Shown: positions 1 to 8,565 of the stretch, one piece after another
How the letters are laid out: each line of letters begins with the position of its first letter
Numbering within the stretch: the first letter of the stretch is position 1
DNA from: an uncultured Bacilli bacterium
Lineage (GTDB): Bacteria; Bacillota_I; Bacilli_A; RF39; UBA660
NCBI GenBank assembly: GCA_934168005.1
Contig: CAKPMN010000002.1
Coordinates: 1 to 64,000 of the forward strand
Length of the DNA: 64,000 bases
Direction: 5' to 3'
Notes under the pieces: model-generated
Seen by the model: the letters and a program-made list of their open reading frames with translations, nothing else
Told to the model about the DNA's origin: nothing
The model's database searches: none
Program-made: the position numbers and the translations under genes

Positions 1-36
1 CTGTTATGCAGTGGTATTTTTAGAATAGAGGCACTT

Positions 37-369
37 ATGAAGAAAATTAATGTATTAAAAAATAGTAGAGATTTTACTAGAATTATAAAAAACAATAAAT
101 CTTATAAATCAAAATATTATTTCATATATCTAGAAAAGACAGATGAAACATATCATTTCGGAATATCAGTATCAAAAAAAATAGGAAATGCAGTTACTAG
201 AAATAAATATAAAAGACAGATACGATCAATAATTGACAAAAAAATATATAAAAAAGGTTTTAATTGTATTATAATATTAAGAAAGAGTGCAATAGGTGTA
301 GAATACTCTTTATTAGAAGAAGACTTATTAAAAAGTTTTGAACAATTACAAATTGAAGGAGAAATCTAA
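37..369 (+). CDS. rnpA: Ribonuclease P protein component
   Basis: Protein subunit of RNase P, which binds the catalytic RNA and helps remove 5' leaders from pre-tRNAs. The 110-residue length is normal for the family. The RNR-type basic signature is seen as KKIGNAVTRNKYKRQIRSI around residues 47-65, followed by the family's hydrophobic segment (FNCIIILRK). A GAGG ribosome binding site lies just before the ATG. It stops directly before yidC (ATG at 370), as in the rpmH-rnpA-yidC-jag order of Bacillota. The 36 bases upstream carry no readable gene; rpmH would be expected outside the window. Confidence 0.96.
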   Translation: MKKINVLKNSRDFTRIIKNNKSYKSKYYFIYLEKTDETYHFGISVSKKIGNAVTRNKYKRQIRSIIDKKIYKKGFNCIIILRKSAIGVEYSLLEEDLLKSFEQLQIEGEI

Positions 370-1317
370 ATGAAACAAAAATCTAAATTAATTATTTTAC
401 TATTATGCTTTTTTATGTTAACAGGATGTACAACATATTTAAAAGCAGACAAAAAAGCAGTAAAATATGAAAAAACTGGTCAAACTTTGACAAAAAATAT
501 CCTATGCAAACCAGAGGATGAAGAAATATTAAAAATATATGAAGATTATAATAGTAAGGTTGAAGAAGATAAACAAATAGATTTATCAAAATTACCAGAA
601 TGTAACAAAATGAGTTTAACAGATTCATATGAAGGAATATGGACTAGTGTATTTGTAAGACCACTAGCAATTATAATAGTTCAAGGTGGAAAATTATTTA
701 AGAGTTATGGATTATCTTTAATACTTATAACAATATTAATAAGATTAATAGTATTACCACTAACAGGTGGAGCCATAAAACAATCTCAAAACATGCAAAA
801 AGCAAAACCTGAACTTGATAGATTAGAAAAAAAATACAGAAATAAGACAGATCAAGAATCAATGTATCAAAAGAGTCAAGAAATGTTATTAATTTATAAA
901 AAATATAATATCAAATTCTTATCGGGATGTCTTTCAACTTTTATTCAAATTCCCCTATTCTTTGCATTTTATGAAGCAATAAGTAGAATACCAGTTATAT
1001 TTGAAGAAACATTTTTAGGATTCCAACTTGGAACAAGCCCATTAACAGCTGTATTCGCAGGTCATTATCATTATTTAATATTTATAGTGTTAATAGCAGG
1101 AGCTACATACTATTCATTTAGTTTAAATATGAAAAATCAAACAATGTCAAGCGATCAAGAAAAGCAAATGAAGCAAATGAATTTATTTATGGTAGTATTT
1201 ATGACATTTGCATCTTTCTCAATTTCAAGTGGTATAGCAATTTATTGGGTTGCATCAAATATATTTACAATTATTCAAAATTTAATAATGAAAAGAGTTG
1301 GTAATCATGCTAAATAA
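370..1317 (+). CDS. yidC: Membrane protein insertase YidC/SpoIIIJ (lipoprotein form)
   Basis: YidC/Oxa1/Alb3 insertase that places membrane proteins, alone or with SecYEG. Residues 1-20 form a lipoprotein signal ending in LTGC, so Cys20 should be lipidated by Lgt, which is encoded in this window. The conserved core starts near residue 110 with a transmembrane segment containing the groove arginine (LIRLIVLPL), then a charged cytoplasmic hairpin (QSQNMQKAKPELDRLEKKY) and three to four further helices. The C-terminus is basic. The last bases overlap the start of jag. In spore formers this paralogue type is SpoIIIJ, needed for forespore sigma-G activity; that role is inferred. Confidence 0.94.
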   Translation: MKQKSKLIILLLCFFMLTGCTTYLKADKKAVKYEKTGQTLTKNILCKPEDEEILKIYEDYNSKVEEDKQIDLSKLPECNKMSLTDSYEGIWTSVFVRPLAIIIVQGGKLFKSYGLSLILITILIRLIVLPLTGGAIKQSQNMQKAKPELDRLEKKYRNKTDQESMYQKSQEMLLIYKKYNIKFLSGCLSTFIQIPLFFAFYEAISRIPVIFEETFLGFQLGTSPLTAVFAGHYHYLIFIVLIAGATYYSFSLNMKNQTMSSDQEKQMKQMNLFMVVFMTFASFSISSGIAIYWVASNIFTIIQNLIMKRVGNHAK

Positions 1318-1927
1318 ATACGAATTTGTAGGAAAGAACAAAGAAGAAGCAATAAATAAGATAAAAACAGAATTAACAGAAAATATAAATGATTTATATA
1401 TAGAAGAAACAGTTATAAATGGAAAATTATTTAAAAGTGGAAAAGTAATATTAACAGTAATAACAAAAGAAGATGTAAAAAAATATATTGAAGAATTTAT
1501 ATTAAATTATTCAAAACTAATGAATATAGAGATAAACTTTGAGATAGTAGAAACAGATGGCGTATACAATATAACATTAGTTTCTACTAATAATCCTATA
1601 TTAATAGGAAGAGAAGGAAAAACATTAGAAGCATTTCAATTACTATTAAGACAAGCAGTAAAAAATCAAACTAATAATAATATAAAAATTAATGTAGATA
1701 TCTCTGGATATAAGTCAAAAAAGCTAAAACGTTTAGAATATGAAGTAAAGAAAATAGCATATGAAGTTCAAAATAGTAAAATAGATGCATCATTAGATCC
1801 TATGAACTCTTATGAAAGAAGAAAAATTCATACGCTAATTTCAACAATGAATAATTTAAAGACAGAAAGCATAGGAGAAGGAGCAGAAAGACATATTGTA
1901 ATTAAATATGTAGAAAAAACACAGTAA
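1307..1927 (+). CDS. jag: Jag/KhpB RNA-binding protein (SpoIIIJ-associated)
   Basis: RNA-binding protein encoded with YidC in most Bacillota. Three parts are visible: an N-terminal Jag_N domain (about residues 1-50), a KH domain with its GxxG loop in IGREGKTLEAFQLL (about 98-111), and a C-terminal R3H domain (MNSYERRKIHTLI followed by EGAERHIVIKY). I start it at the ATG at 1307, which overlaps the yidC stop codon; the reading frame also opens at a TTG at 1298, but 1307 is the first ATG. The stop codon lies inside the terminator stem that follows. In other bacteria KhpB affects cell division and small-RNA regulation; the role here is not shown by sequence. Confidence 0.92.
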   Translation: MLNKYEFVGKNKEEAINKIKTELTENINDLYIEETVINGKLFKSGKVILTVITKEDVKKYIEEFILNYSKLMNIEINFEIVETDGVYNITLVSTNNPILIGREGKTLEAFQLLLRQAVKNQTNNNIKINVDISGYKSKKLKRLEYEVKKIAYEVQNSKIDASLDPMNSYERRKIHTLISTMNNLKTESIGEGAERHIVIKYVEKTQ

Positions 1928-1940
1928 TTGTGTTTTTTAT
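1914..1940 (+). terminator. Intrinsic terminator after jag
   Basis: Ten-base stem AAAAAACACA/TGTGTTTTTT with a GTAAT loop and a U-rich tail. The jag stop codon is in the loop region. Confidence 0.75.
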
Positions 1941-1949
1941 TAAAAAAAT

Positions 1950-2441
1950 ATGGATAAAGAATATTATGAGATAATTAAAGAAATATTAAATAATGAAGAG
2001 TTTCAAAAAAGAAAACAATATAATCATCACGGAAAAATAACAGTTTATGAACATTCATTAAGTGTTTCTATAAAAGCATATAATTATGCAAAAAAACATA
2101 GAAAATATGATGCAAGAAGTGTAGCTATTGGTGGTTTGTTACATGATTTTTACTATAAACCATGGCAAGATAATAAAGAAAAAAAGCCATTTTTAAAAAA
2201 ACATGGATTTACTCATGCTAAAGAGGCACTAGAAAACTCAAAAAATGTATTTCCAGATTTAATGAATGAAAAAATTGAAAATATAATAGAAAGGCACATG
2301 TTCCCTTTAAACAAAATCCCACCAAAATATAAAGAAGCTTGGTTAATAACAATAGTAGATAAAATAGTATCTTTAGAAGTTATATTTGAGCCAACATTCT
2401 TTAAAAGTTTAATAGGAATTAAGGGTGATAAGCATGAATGA
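1950..2441 (+). CDS. HD-domain phosphohydrolase
   Basis: 163-residue HD-superfamily protein. The metal-binding set is visible: His in YEHSLS (near residue 35), the HD pair in GGLLHDFYY (near 66), and a later Asp in ITIVDKIVSLE (near 143). These proteins usually hydrolyse phosphate monoesters or nucleotides; the substrate cannot be told. It starts 10-20 bases after the jag terminator with no clear Shine-Dalgarno, and its last codons overlap the start of mnmE, so the two may be translationally coupled. Its place inside the jag-mnmE interval is not part of the usual conserved order. Confidence 0.8.
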   Translation: MDKEYYEIIKEILNNEEFQKRKQYNHHGKITVYEHSLSVSIKAYNYAKKHRKYDARSVAIGGLLHDFYYKPWQDNKEKKPFLKKHGFTHAKEALENSKNVFPDLMNEKIENIIERHMFPLNKIPPKYKEAWLITIVDKIVSLEVIFEPTFFKSLIGIKGDKHE

Positions 2442-3786
2442 TACAATAGCAGCAATATCAACGGCTCCAGGTGTAGGAGCAATTTCTATAATAAGAGTTA
2501 GTGGAGAAGATTCAATACCAATTGTAAACAGAATATTTAAAGGATCAGATTTGACAAAAGTACCTTCTCATACCATACATTATGGAAAAATATTAGATAA
2601 AGAAAAAGAAATAGATGAAGTATTAGTAACTGTTATGAAATCTCCAAAGACTTTTACAACTGAAGATATTGTGGAAATAAACTGTCACGGAAGTATAATA
2701 ACTACAAAAAAAATATTAGAGTTACTATTAATTCATGGTGCACGCTTAGCAGAACCAGGCGAATTTACAAAAAGAGCTTTTTTAAATGGTAGAATAGATC
2801 TAACTCAAGCTGAAAGTATTATGGATTTAATAGAATCAAAAAGCGAAAATGCTCGTGAATTAGCCATGAATCAGTTAAGTGGTAAAGTATCTTCATACAT
2901 AAGAGATTTAAGAGAAGATATAGTAAACATTTTAACCAAAATAGAAGTAAACGTAGATTACCCAGAATATGAAGAAAACGAAGAAGTTACTTTAAAAGAA
3001 TTAACAGAAGAAGTTATTTCTTTAAAGAAAAAGATGCAAATATTACTAAATAAAAGTGAGAACGGAAGCATAATAAAAAATGGAATAAAGACATTAATTA
3101 TAGGAAGACCAAATGTCGGTAAAAGTAGCTTGTTGAATAATCTTTTAGAGGAAGAAAAAGCGATTGTAACAGACATTGAAGGAACAACTAGAGACATAGT
3201 GGAAGGGACAATAAATCTTGATGGATATATTCTTAATATAATAGATACTGCCGGAATAAGACAAACAACAGATGTAGTAGAATCTATAGGAGTAGAAAAA
3301 AGTTTATCTTTAATAAAAGAAGCAGATTTAATTCTATTTATTTTAAGTAATACTGAAAAGATAAGTGAAGATGAATTAAAAATATTGTCTAATATAAAAG
3401 ATAAAAAATTTATTATTATCATAAATAAATGTGATTTATCAAAAAATATAAATGAAGAAATATTACCAGAAAATAAAGTAGTAAAAATAAGTACTAAAAC
3501 AAATCAAGGAATAGAAGAATTAAAAGATAAAATTAAGTCTTATTTTGATACAGAAATAGAACAAAAAGACTTAACATATTTAACTAATGCTAGAAGTATA
3601 GCAATATTAAAAGAATGCCTTCTAAAATTTGATGACATAGAAAAAGGAATAGAATTAAATATACCTGTCGACATTATAGAAATAGACATAAAATATATTT
3701 GGACAAAGTTAGGAGAAATAATTGGAGAAACATATGAAGAAGAATTGATAGATAAATTATTTAGTAAATTTTGTCTTGGAAAATAA
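2434..3786 (+). CDS. mnmE: tRNA modification GTPase MnmE
   Basis: GTPase that works with MnmG to make the (carboxymethyl)aminomethyl group on U34 of certain tRNAs. The N-terminal formyl-THF-binding domain begins TIAAISTAPGVGAISIIRVSG. The G domain is intact: P-loop GRPNVGKSSLLN (near residue 226), G2 Thr in GTTRDIVEG, G3 DTAGIR, G4 NKCD. The protein ends in the family motif CLGK with the catalytic Cys. Length, 450 residues, is normal. I start at ATG 2434 behind AAGGGTGATAAGC rather than at the in-frame GTG at 2425. It overlaps the HD gene by 8 bases. Confidence 0.97.
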   Translation: MNDTIAAISTAPGVGAISIIRVSGEDSIPIVNRIFKGSDLTKVPSHTIHYGKILDKEKEIDEVLVTVMKSPKTFTTEDIVEINCHGSIITTKKILELLLIHGARLAEPGEFTKRAFLNGRIDLTQAESIMDLIESKSENARELAMNQLSGKVSSYIRDLREDIVNILTKIEVNVDYPEYEENEEVTLKELTEEVISLKKKMQILLNKSENGSIIKNGIKTLIIGRPNVGKSSLLNNLLEEEKAIVTDIEGTTRDIVEGTINLDGYILNIIDTAGIRQTTDVVESIGVEKSLSLIKEADLILFILSNTEKISEDELKILSNIKDKKFIIIINKCDLSKNINEEILPENKVVKISTKTNQGIEELKDKIKSYFDTEIEQKDLTYLTNARSIAILKECLLKFDDIEKGIELNIPVDIIEIDIKYIWTKLGEIIGETYEEELIDKLFSKFCLGK

Positions 3787-3813
3787 AAAAGAAATTACAT
3801 ATTTCTTTTTTTT
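3785..3813. terminator. Bidirectional terminator between mnmE and the convergent gene
   Basis: Stem AAAAAAGAAAT/ATTTCTTTTTT around a five-base loop. A-tracts and T-tracts on both sides allow use from both strands. The minus-strand gene ends inside it. Confidence 0.7.
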
Positions 3814-4100
3814 GATTCAAAAGTATAGTTTTTAACAACCATTTGATATAAATTATCTTGAACTTTTTCAAAAGCTTTAAAATAGTTTTTATATTTTTTC
3901 TGAAGATTAATATCTAACTGATCATAGTCGTAGCATATAAATTCATAAATATCTTTTAATTTTCCAAGATATAAAGAAGGTTCCAACTGTATAAAAAATT
4001 CATCACTAGAAAAAGGAATAACAATATATCTAGTATCATAATCCGGCAAAAATTCACCTATATCCGAAACATAAAGCAAATTTAATTTATCTTTAAACAT
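3795..4100 (-). CDS. Hypothetical acidic protein, 101 residues
   Basis: Not recognised. I start it at the ATG at 4100, because AAAGGA lies about nine bases upstream on the minus strand; the frame runs further upstream only as AT-rich coding noise. The product (starting MFKDKLNLLYVSDIGEFLPD) is acidic, rich in Tyr, Phe and Asp, and has no signal peptide or transmembrane helix. It contains a possible small beta-fold (RYIVIPFSSDEFFIQLEPS) and a helical C-terminal half. It sits alone between mnmE and mnmG, in reverse orientation, interrupting a gene pair that is often adjacent. Confidence 0.65.
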   Translation of the reverse strand: MFKDKLNLLYVSDIGEFLPDYDTRYIVIPFSSDEFFIQLEPSLYLGKLKDIYEFICYDYDQLDINLQKKYKNYFKAFEKVQDNLYQMVVKNYTFESKKRNM

Positions 4101-4207
4101 ATAATATAATCCTTTCTTTATAAAATATATGATTTTAACATATAAAATATAATTGTATTTTAAAAATATCAATAGTATAATAATGAAAGTTAAAAGGAAG
4201 TGTTCCA

Positions 4208-6094
4208 ATGAAATATGAAGTAGTAGTTGTTGGTGGAGGTCACGCTGGATGTGAAGCTGCAAATGCATGTGCCAAAATAGGACATAAAACATTGCTAATA
4301 ACAGGAAATATTAATAATATTGCAGATATGCCATGTAATCCATCAATTGGTGGTTCAGCCAAAGGAATAGTAGTAAGAGAAATAGACGCTCTAGGCGGTT
4401 TGATGGGAAAAATTGCAGATAAAACTCACCTTCAAATTAAGATGCTAAACTACAAAAAGGGTCCTGCAGTACAAGCACTAAGAGCTCAAGGTGATAAAAA
4501 TACATATCCAAAATTAATGTTAGAAACTTTAAAAAAATTAGACAATTTACATATTCAAGAAGGACTTGTAGAAAATTTAATTATTGAAGATAAAAAAGTA
4601 AAAGGAATTATTTTAGAAACAGGCGAAAAAATATATTCAGATGCAGTAATTTTAACAACAGGTACATATTTAAAAGCTGATATATTAGTAGGATCAACAA
4701 GACATAGAGAAGGACCACATGGAGAAAAACCATCTAATTTTTTAAGTGATAATCTATCAAAACTAGGATTTGAAATAAAAAGACTTAAAACAGGAACCCC
4801 TCCCCGTCTAGATAAAAATTCAATAGATTATTCTAAAACAAAGATAGAATATGGAGACAATGTATACAGAACATTTAGTTTTGATGATAAACCTTCTTAT
4901 AGAATAGAAGATCAGATACCATGTCATTTAGTTTATACTAATCAAAATACTCACGAAATAATAAGAAATAATTTAAATAAATCGAGCATGTATGGTGGGT
5001 TAGATGACATAAAAGGAATAGGCCCTAGATATTGTCCATCGATAGAAGATAAAGTTGTAAGATTTAGTGAAAAAGAAAGACATCAATTATTTTTGGAACC
5101 AGAAAGCAAGATTGAAAGTGATCCAGTATATGGAAATACAATATACCTTCAAGGTTTTTCAACATCAATGCCACATGACATTCAAGAACAAATGGTTCAT
5201 AGTATAGAAGGATTAGAGAATGCAAAAATATTAAAATATGCTTATGCTATAGAATATGACTCTATCTACCCTACTCAATTAAAAAGAAGTTTGGAGACAA
5301 AATTAATAGAAAATTTATTTACAGCAGGTCAAATAAATGGAACAAGTGGATACGAAGAAGCGGCCTGTCAAGGTTTGATAGCAGGTATCAACGCATGTTT
5401 AAAACTAGAAGAAAAAGACCCACTTATATTAAAGAGAAATGAAGCATACATTGGTGTACTAATAGATGACTTAGTAACAAAAGGAATAAGAGACCCTTAC
5501 AGACTATTAACATCACGCGCAGAATATAGATTATTATTAAGACATGATAATGCTGATTTGAGATTAAGAAAATACGGGTATAGTGTAGGAACTATATCAA
5601 AAGAACAATATGATAACTTATTAACCAAAGAACAACAAATAGAAGACCTAAAAAATATTTTGAAAGAGAATAAATTGACACCAAATGATAATGAATATTT
5701 AAAGTCTATAAATTCAACAGAGATAAAAGACGGGATGACTTTATATAATCTTTTAAAAAGACCGGAGATAACATTGGACAATTTAAAAAAATTTATTAAT
5801 ATAGATTACTCAAAAGAAGTAGAAGAGCAAGTAGAAATACAAATTAAATATGAGGGTTATATATTAAAAGAAATGAAAGAAGCAGAAAAAATGCTAAAGC
5901 TAGAAGATGTTAAAATTCCATTAGATATAAACTATGATAATATTTCTAACATAGCGTCCGAAGCAAGACAGAAATTAAAAGAAGTAAATCCGACATCAAT
6001 AGGTCAAGCATTAAGAATAAGTGGTGTTAATCCAGCAGATATTTCTATAATATCAATATACTTAAAAAAGGAATATAAAAATGACAGAAAGTAA
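4208..6094 (+). CDS. mnmG: tRNA uridine-5-carboxymethylaminomethyl modification enzyme MnmG (GidA)
   Basis: FAD-dependent partner of MnmE in tRNA wobble-uridine modification. The Rossmann FAD motif is VVVVGGGHAGCEAA at residues 4-17. Further family signatures are NPSIGGSAKG, KTGTPPRLD and the late FAD segment GQINGTSGYEEAACQGLIAG. The 628-residue length is typical. An AAAGGAAG ribosome binding site precedes the ATG. The stop overlaps rsmG by 14 bases, the usual mnmG-rsmG coupling near the chromosome origin. Confidence 0.97.
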   Translation: MKYEVVVVGGGHAGCEAANACAKIGHKTLLITGNINNIADMPCNPSIGGSAKGIVVREIDALGGLMGKIADKTHLQIKMLNYKKGPAVQALRAQGDKNTYPKLMLETLKKLDNLHIQEGLVENLIIEDKKVKGIILETGEKIYSDAVILTTGTYLKADILVGSTRHREGPHGEKPSNFLSDNLSKLGFEIKRLKTGTPPRLDKNSIDYSKTKIEYGDNVYRTFSFDDKPSYRIEDQIPCHLVYTNQNTHEIIRNNLNKSSMYGGLDDIKGIGPRYCPSIEDKVVRFSEKERHQLFLEPESKIESDPVYGNTIYLQGFSTSMPHDIQEQMVHSIEGLENAKILKYAYAIEYDSIYPTQLKRSLETKLIENLFTAGQINGTSGYEEAACQGLIAGINACLKLEEKDPLILKRNEAYIGVLIDDLVTKGIRDPYRLLTSRAEYRLLLRHDNADLRLRKYGYSVGTISKEQYDNLLTKEQQIEDLKNILKENKLTPNDNEYLKSINSTEIKDGMTLYNLLKRPEITLDNLKKFINIDYSKEVEEQVEIQIKYEGYILKEMKEAEKMLKLEDVKIPLDINYDNISNIASEARQKLKEVNPTSIGQALRISGVNPADISIISIYLKKEYKNDRK

Positions 6095-6785
6095 ATTTAT
6101 AGAAGAATTAAAAAATCTAGAAATAAATATAAATGATAAACAATTAATTCAACTAAATAAGTATTATGAGTTACTAAAAGAATGGAATGAAAAGATTAAT
6201 CTAACATCAATCATAGAAAAAGACCAAGTCTATTTAAAACATTTTTATGATTCATTAACTCTTAGTAAAGTATATGATTTTAATAAAAATATAAAAATAT
6301 GTGATATAGGAACAGGAGCTGGATTTCCTGGAATAGTACTAAAAATAATGTTTCCAAATGTAAAAATTGTATTAGTTGATGCATTAATGAAAAGAATAAA
6401 TTTTCTAAACTTGGTTATAGAAAAATTAAAATTAGAAAATATTATTGCTACTCATGAAAGAATGGAAGATTATGCATACAAACATGAAGAAGAATTTGAT
6501 ATTATAACTGCTAGAGCAGTATCAAACTTGCCAACACTACTTGAGATTAGTGCAAAATCTTTGAAACAAAAAGGAAAAATGTTATTTCTAAAAGGAGATA
6601 TAAAAGAAGAATTATTATTATCTAATAATGCCATTAGATTATTGAATCTTAATATAGAAAAAGTAGAAGAATTTTTGTTACCAATTGAAAATAGTAAAAG
6701 AAGTATTGTAGTAATAGAAAAAGTTGGAAAAACTCCTAATAAGTACCCAAGAAAATTTTCTGATATAAAGAAAAAACCTCTATAA
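6081..6785 (+). CDS. rsmG: 16S rRNA (guanine527-N7)-methyltransferase RsmG
   Basis: Methylates N7 of G527 in 16S rRNA. The SAM-binding motif I is seen as CDIGTGAGFPGIVLKI near residue 75, preceded by the family N-terminal pattern (KWNEKINLTSI as EWNEKINLTS here) and followed by VDALMKRINFL and TARAVSNLPTLLE. Length, 234 residues, is normal. It overlaps the end of mnmG, and a terminator follows directly. Loss of RsmG gives low-level streptomycin resistance in other bacteria. Confidence 0.96.
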   Translation: MTESKFIEELKNLEININDKQLIQLNKYYELLKEWNEKINLTSIIEKDQVYLKHFYDSLTLSKVYDFNKNIKICDIGTGAGFPGIVLKIMFPNVKIVLVDALMKRINFLNLVIEKLKLENIIATHERMEDYAYKHEEEFDIITARAVSNLPTLLEISAKSLKQKGKMLFLKGDIKEELLLSNNAIRLLNLNIEKVEEFLLPIENSKRSIVVIEKVGKTPNKYPRKFSDIKKKPL

Positions 6786-6802
6786 AATTATAGAAGTTTT
6801 TT
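6771..6802 (+). terminator. Intrinsic terminator after rsmG
   Basis: Long stem with one mismatch (ACCTCTATAA against TTATAGAAGT) followed by seven T. The last rsmG codons are in the 5' arm. Confidence 0.75.
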
Positions 6803-6823
6803 TGTGAAATTATTTCCCAAATA

Positions 6824-6852
6824 TTGAAAAAAGAAAATATTTATAGTACAAT
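6824..6852 (+). promoter_or_regulatory. Promoter of noc
   Basis: TTGAAA at 6824-6829 and TACAAT at 6847-6852 with exactly 17 bases between. The TTG that opens the longest reading frame of noc is this -35 box, which argues against starting the protein there. Confidence 0.65.
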
Positions 6853-6886
6853 GAAAAAAAGAATAGAATGGAAAGGGGTTTTTTGT

Positions 6887-8479
6887 ATGCAAATGTCTAA
6901 AGAAGTAAGTATACTAAAAATAGATGATATTCTTCCTAATAGATTTCAACCAAGAATAGTATTTGATGAAAATGCCATTAATGAATTAACAGAGTCTATT
7001 AAAGAATATGGAGTAATAGAACCAATAATTGTAAGAAAAGTAGCCGATAAGTATGAAATAATAGCTGGTGAAAGAAGATACAAAGCAAGTGTTCTTGCTG
7101 GAAAAGAAACAATACCTGCTATAATAACAGATTTAAATGATAAAGATAGTGCTGAAATAGCATTAATAGAAAATGTTCAAAGACAAAATTTAACACCAAT
7201 AGAAGAAGCTGTTTCTTATAAAAAAATTCTTGATATGGGATATATGAATCAAAGTGAATTAGCAGAAAAACTTGGCAAAAAACAATCAACTGTCGCTAAT
7301 AAACTTAGATTGTTAAATTTAACAGATACAGTTCAAGAAGCCCTTTTACAAGAAAAAATAAGTGAACGTCATGCCAGATCTTTACTTCGTTTACCAAAGT
7401 CAAAGCAAGATGAAATGTTAGATAGAATAATAAAAGAACGAATGACTGTAAGAAAAACAGACGAAGAAATAAATAAAATTTTAGCATCAATTCCAGATGG
7501 AGAGACAAAAGTCAAAGAGAAAGAGGAACCAAAAATGAATAACAATGATTTTATGAATCAATTTAATATACCAAATACACCAATAATGGAAAATCCAGTC
7601 CAACAACCAAGTGCACCAACACCTATATCACCAGTTGCCTCAGTACAACCAGTTGTAAGTCCGGTAGAACCAGTGCAAATGAACTCAATATTTAACCCAG
7701 TTCAACCACAAGTAGAGCAAACAATATCACCTAAGGTTGAAATGGAACAACCAGCACCAATAATGCCACAAGTAGAACCAACAAATCCAATTGTGGAGCC
7801 AATAGCACCTACTGATACACAAACAGTTCAAACAATAAATAACGAACCAGCAACCGCTGAAAATTCAGATACACCAATATCTGGAAGATTTTTCAATATG
7901 TTTAGAAGTGAAACACCAGAGGATCAACCAAATGTCCAACAACCAAGTGCACCAACACCTATATCACCAGTTGCTCCAGTACAACCAGTCGTAAGTCCGG
8001 TAGAACCAGTGCAAATGAATTCAATATTTAACCCAGTTCAACCACAAGTAGAGCAACCAGTAACACCACAAGTTGAAATGGAACAACCAGCACCAATAAT
8101 GCCACAAGTAGAACCAATCAAACAACAAGAAGTGGAACCAATTCCTATGCCTACTATACCAGTTGCTCCAGAAATGAGTCCAGTAACACCAGCAGATGTA
8201 AATCCTATACCTACATTCCAATTAAATGATAATCAAGAATTTACAAATTCTTCAGTTGTAGAAATGGGAACATTACAAAACAGAAAAATGGAGGAGCCAA
8301 CACTTCAACCATTAATGGAAGAAACAAATCAAGCTCCAAAGGTTAGCATGAAAGAAATAATTAATATGATTAGAAATTGTGCAACACAAATAGAGAAAAA
8401 TGGTTATACAATAGATACAGATGAACTAGATTTTGACGATAGTTATCAAGTAATATTTAAGATAAATAAAAATGATTAG
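6887..8479 (+). CDS. noc: Nucleoid occlusion protein Noc (ParB family) with long Pro/Gln-rich insert
   Basis: DNA-binding ParB-family CTPase. The N-domain contains LPNRFQPRIVF and the CTP-binding motif GERRYKA; then come IENVQRQNLTPIEEA and the helix-turn-helix domain (QSTVANKLRLLNL, ISERHARSLLRL). These match Bacillus Noc more closely than Spo0J, and so does the rsmG-noc position. The last 49 residues (SMKEIINMIRNC through QVIFKI) fit the Noc C-terminal dimerisation domain. Between them, about residues 212-480, lies a Pro/Gln/Val-rich, probably disordered insert with a 61-residue internal repeat. Bacillus Noc is about half as long. I start at ATG 6887 (AAAGGGG nine bases upstream). No ParA/ParB pair follows, unlike Bacillus. 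Generic ParB is the alternative call. Confidence 0.85.
   Translation: MQMSKEVSILKIDDILPNRFQPRIVFDENAINELTESIKEYGVIEPIIVRKVADKYEIIAGERRYKASVLAGKETIPAIITDLNDKDSAEIALIENVQRQNLTPIEEAVSYKKILDMGYMNQSELAEKLGKKQSTVANKLRLLNLTDTVQEALLQEKISERHARSLLRLPKSKQDEMLDRIIKERMTVRKTDEEINKILASIPDGETKVKEKEEPKMNNNDFMNQFNIPNTPIMENPVQQPSAPTPISPVASVQPVVSPVEPVQMNSIFNPVQPQVEQTISPKVEMEQPAPIMPQVEPTNPIVEPIAPTDTQTVQTINNEPATAENSDTPISGRFFNMFRSETPEDQPNVQQPSAPTPISPVAPVQPVVSPVEPVQMNSIFNPVQPQVEQPVTPQVEMEQPAPIMPQVEPIKQQEVEPIPMPTIPVAPEMSPVTPADVNPIPTFQLNDNQEFTNSSVVEMGTLQNRKMEEPTLQPLMEETNQAPKVSMKEIINMIRNCATQIEKNGYTIDTDELDFDDSYQVIFKINKND
7598..7780 (+). repeat. Internal direct repeat, copy 1, in noc
   Basis: 183-bp in-frame segment coding for a Pro-rich stretch starting VQQPSAPTPISPVA. 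The second copy begins exactly 336 bp (112 codons) later. Differences between the copies are few, so the duplication is recent or kept similar by conversion. Confidence 0.85.
7934..8116 (+). repeat. Internal direct repeat, copy 2, in noc
   Basis: Second copy of the 183-bp Pro-rich segment, also starting VQQPSAPTPISPVA. The stretch between the copies encodes the only strongly aromatic and hydrophobic patch of the insert (SGRFFNMFRS). Confidence 0.85.
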
Positions 8480-8501
8480 AAGTCTTTAGGACTTCTTTTT
8501 T
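8478..8501 (+). terminator. Intrinsic terminator after noc
   Basis: Stem AGAAGTC/GACTTCT, loop TTTAG, then a T-tract. It overlaps the noc stop codon. Confidence 0.8.
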
Positions 8502-8565
8502 ATTAAATATATACATAATATTAAAAAGTGATGAAATTTATGATAAAATGAAATGGGTGTATAAT

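Noticed and set aside
6824..6886. Longer start for noc at the TTG at 6824
   Set aside because: That TTG is the first half of the TTGAAA -35 box, and a good AAAGGGG site serves the ATG at 6887.
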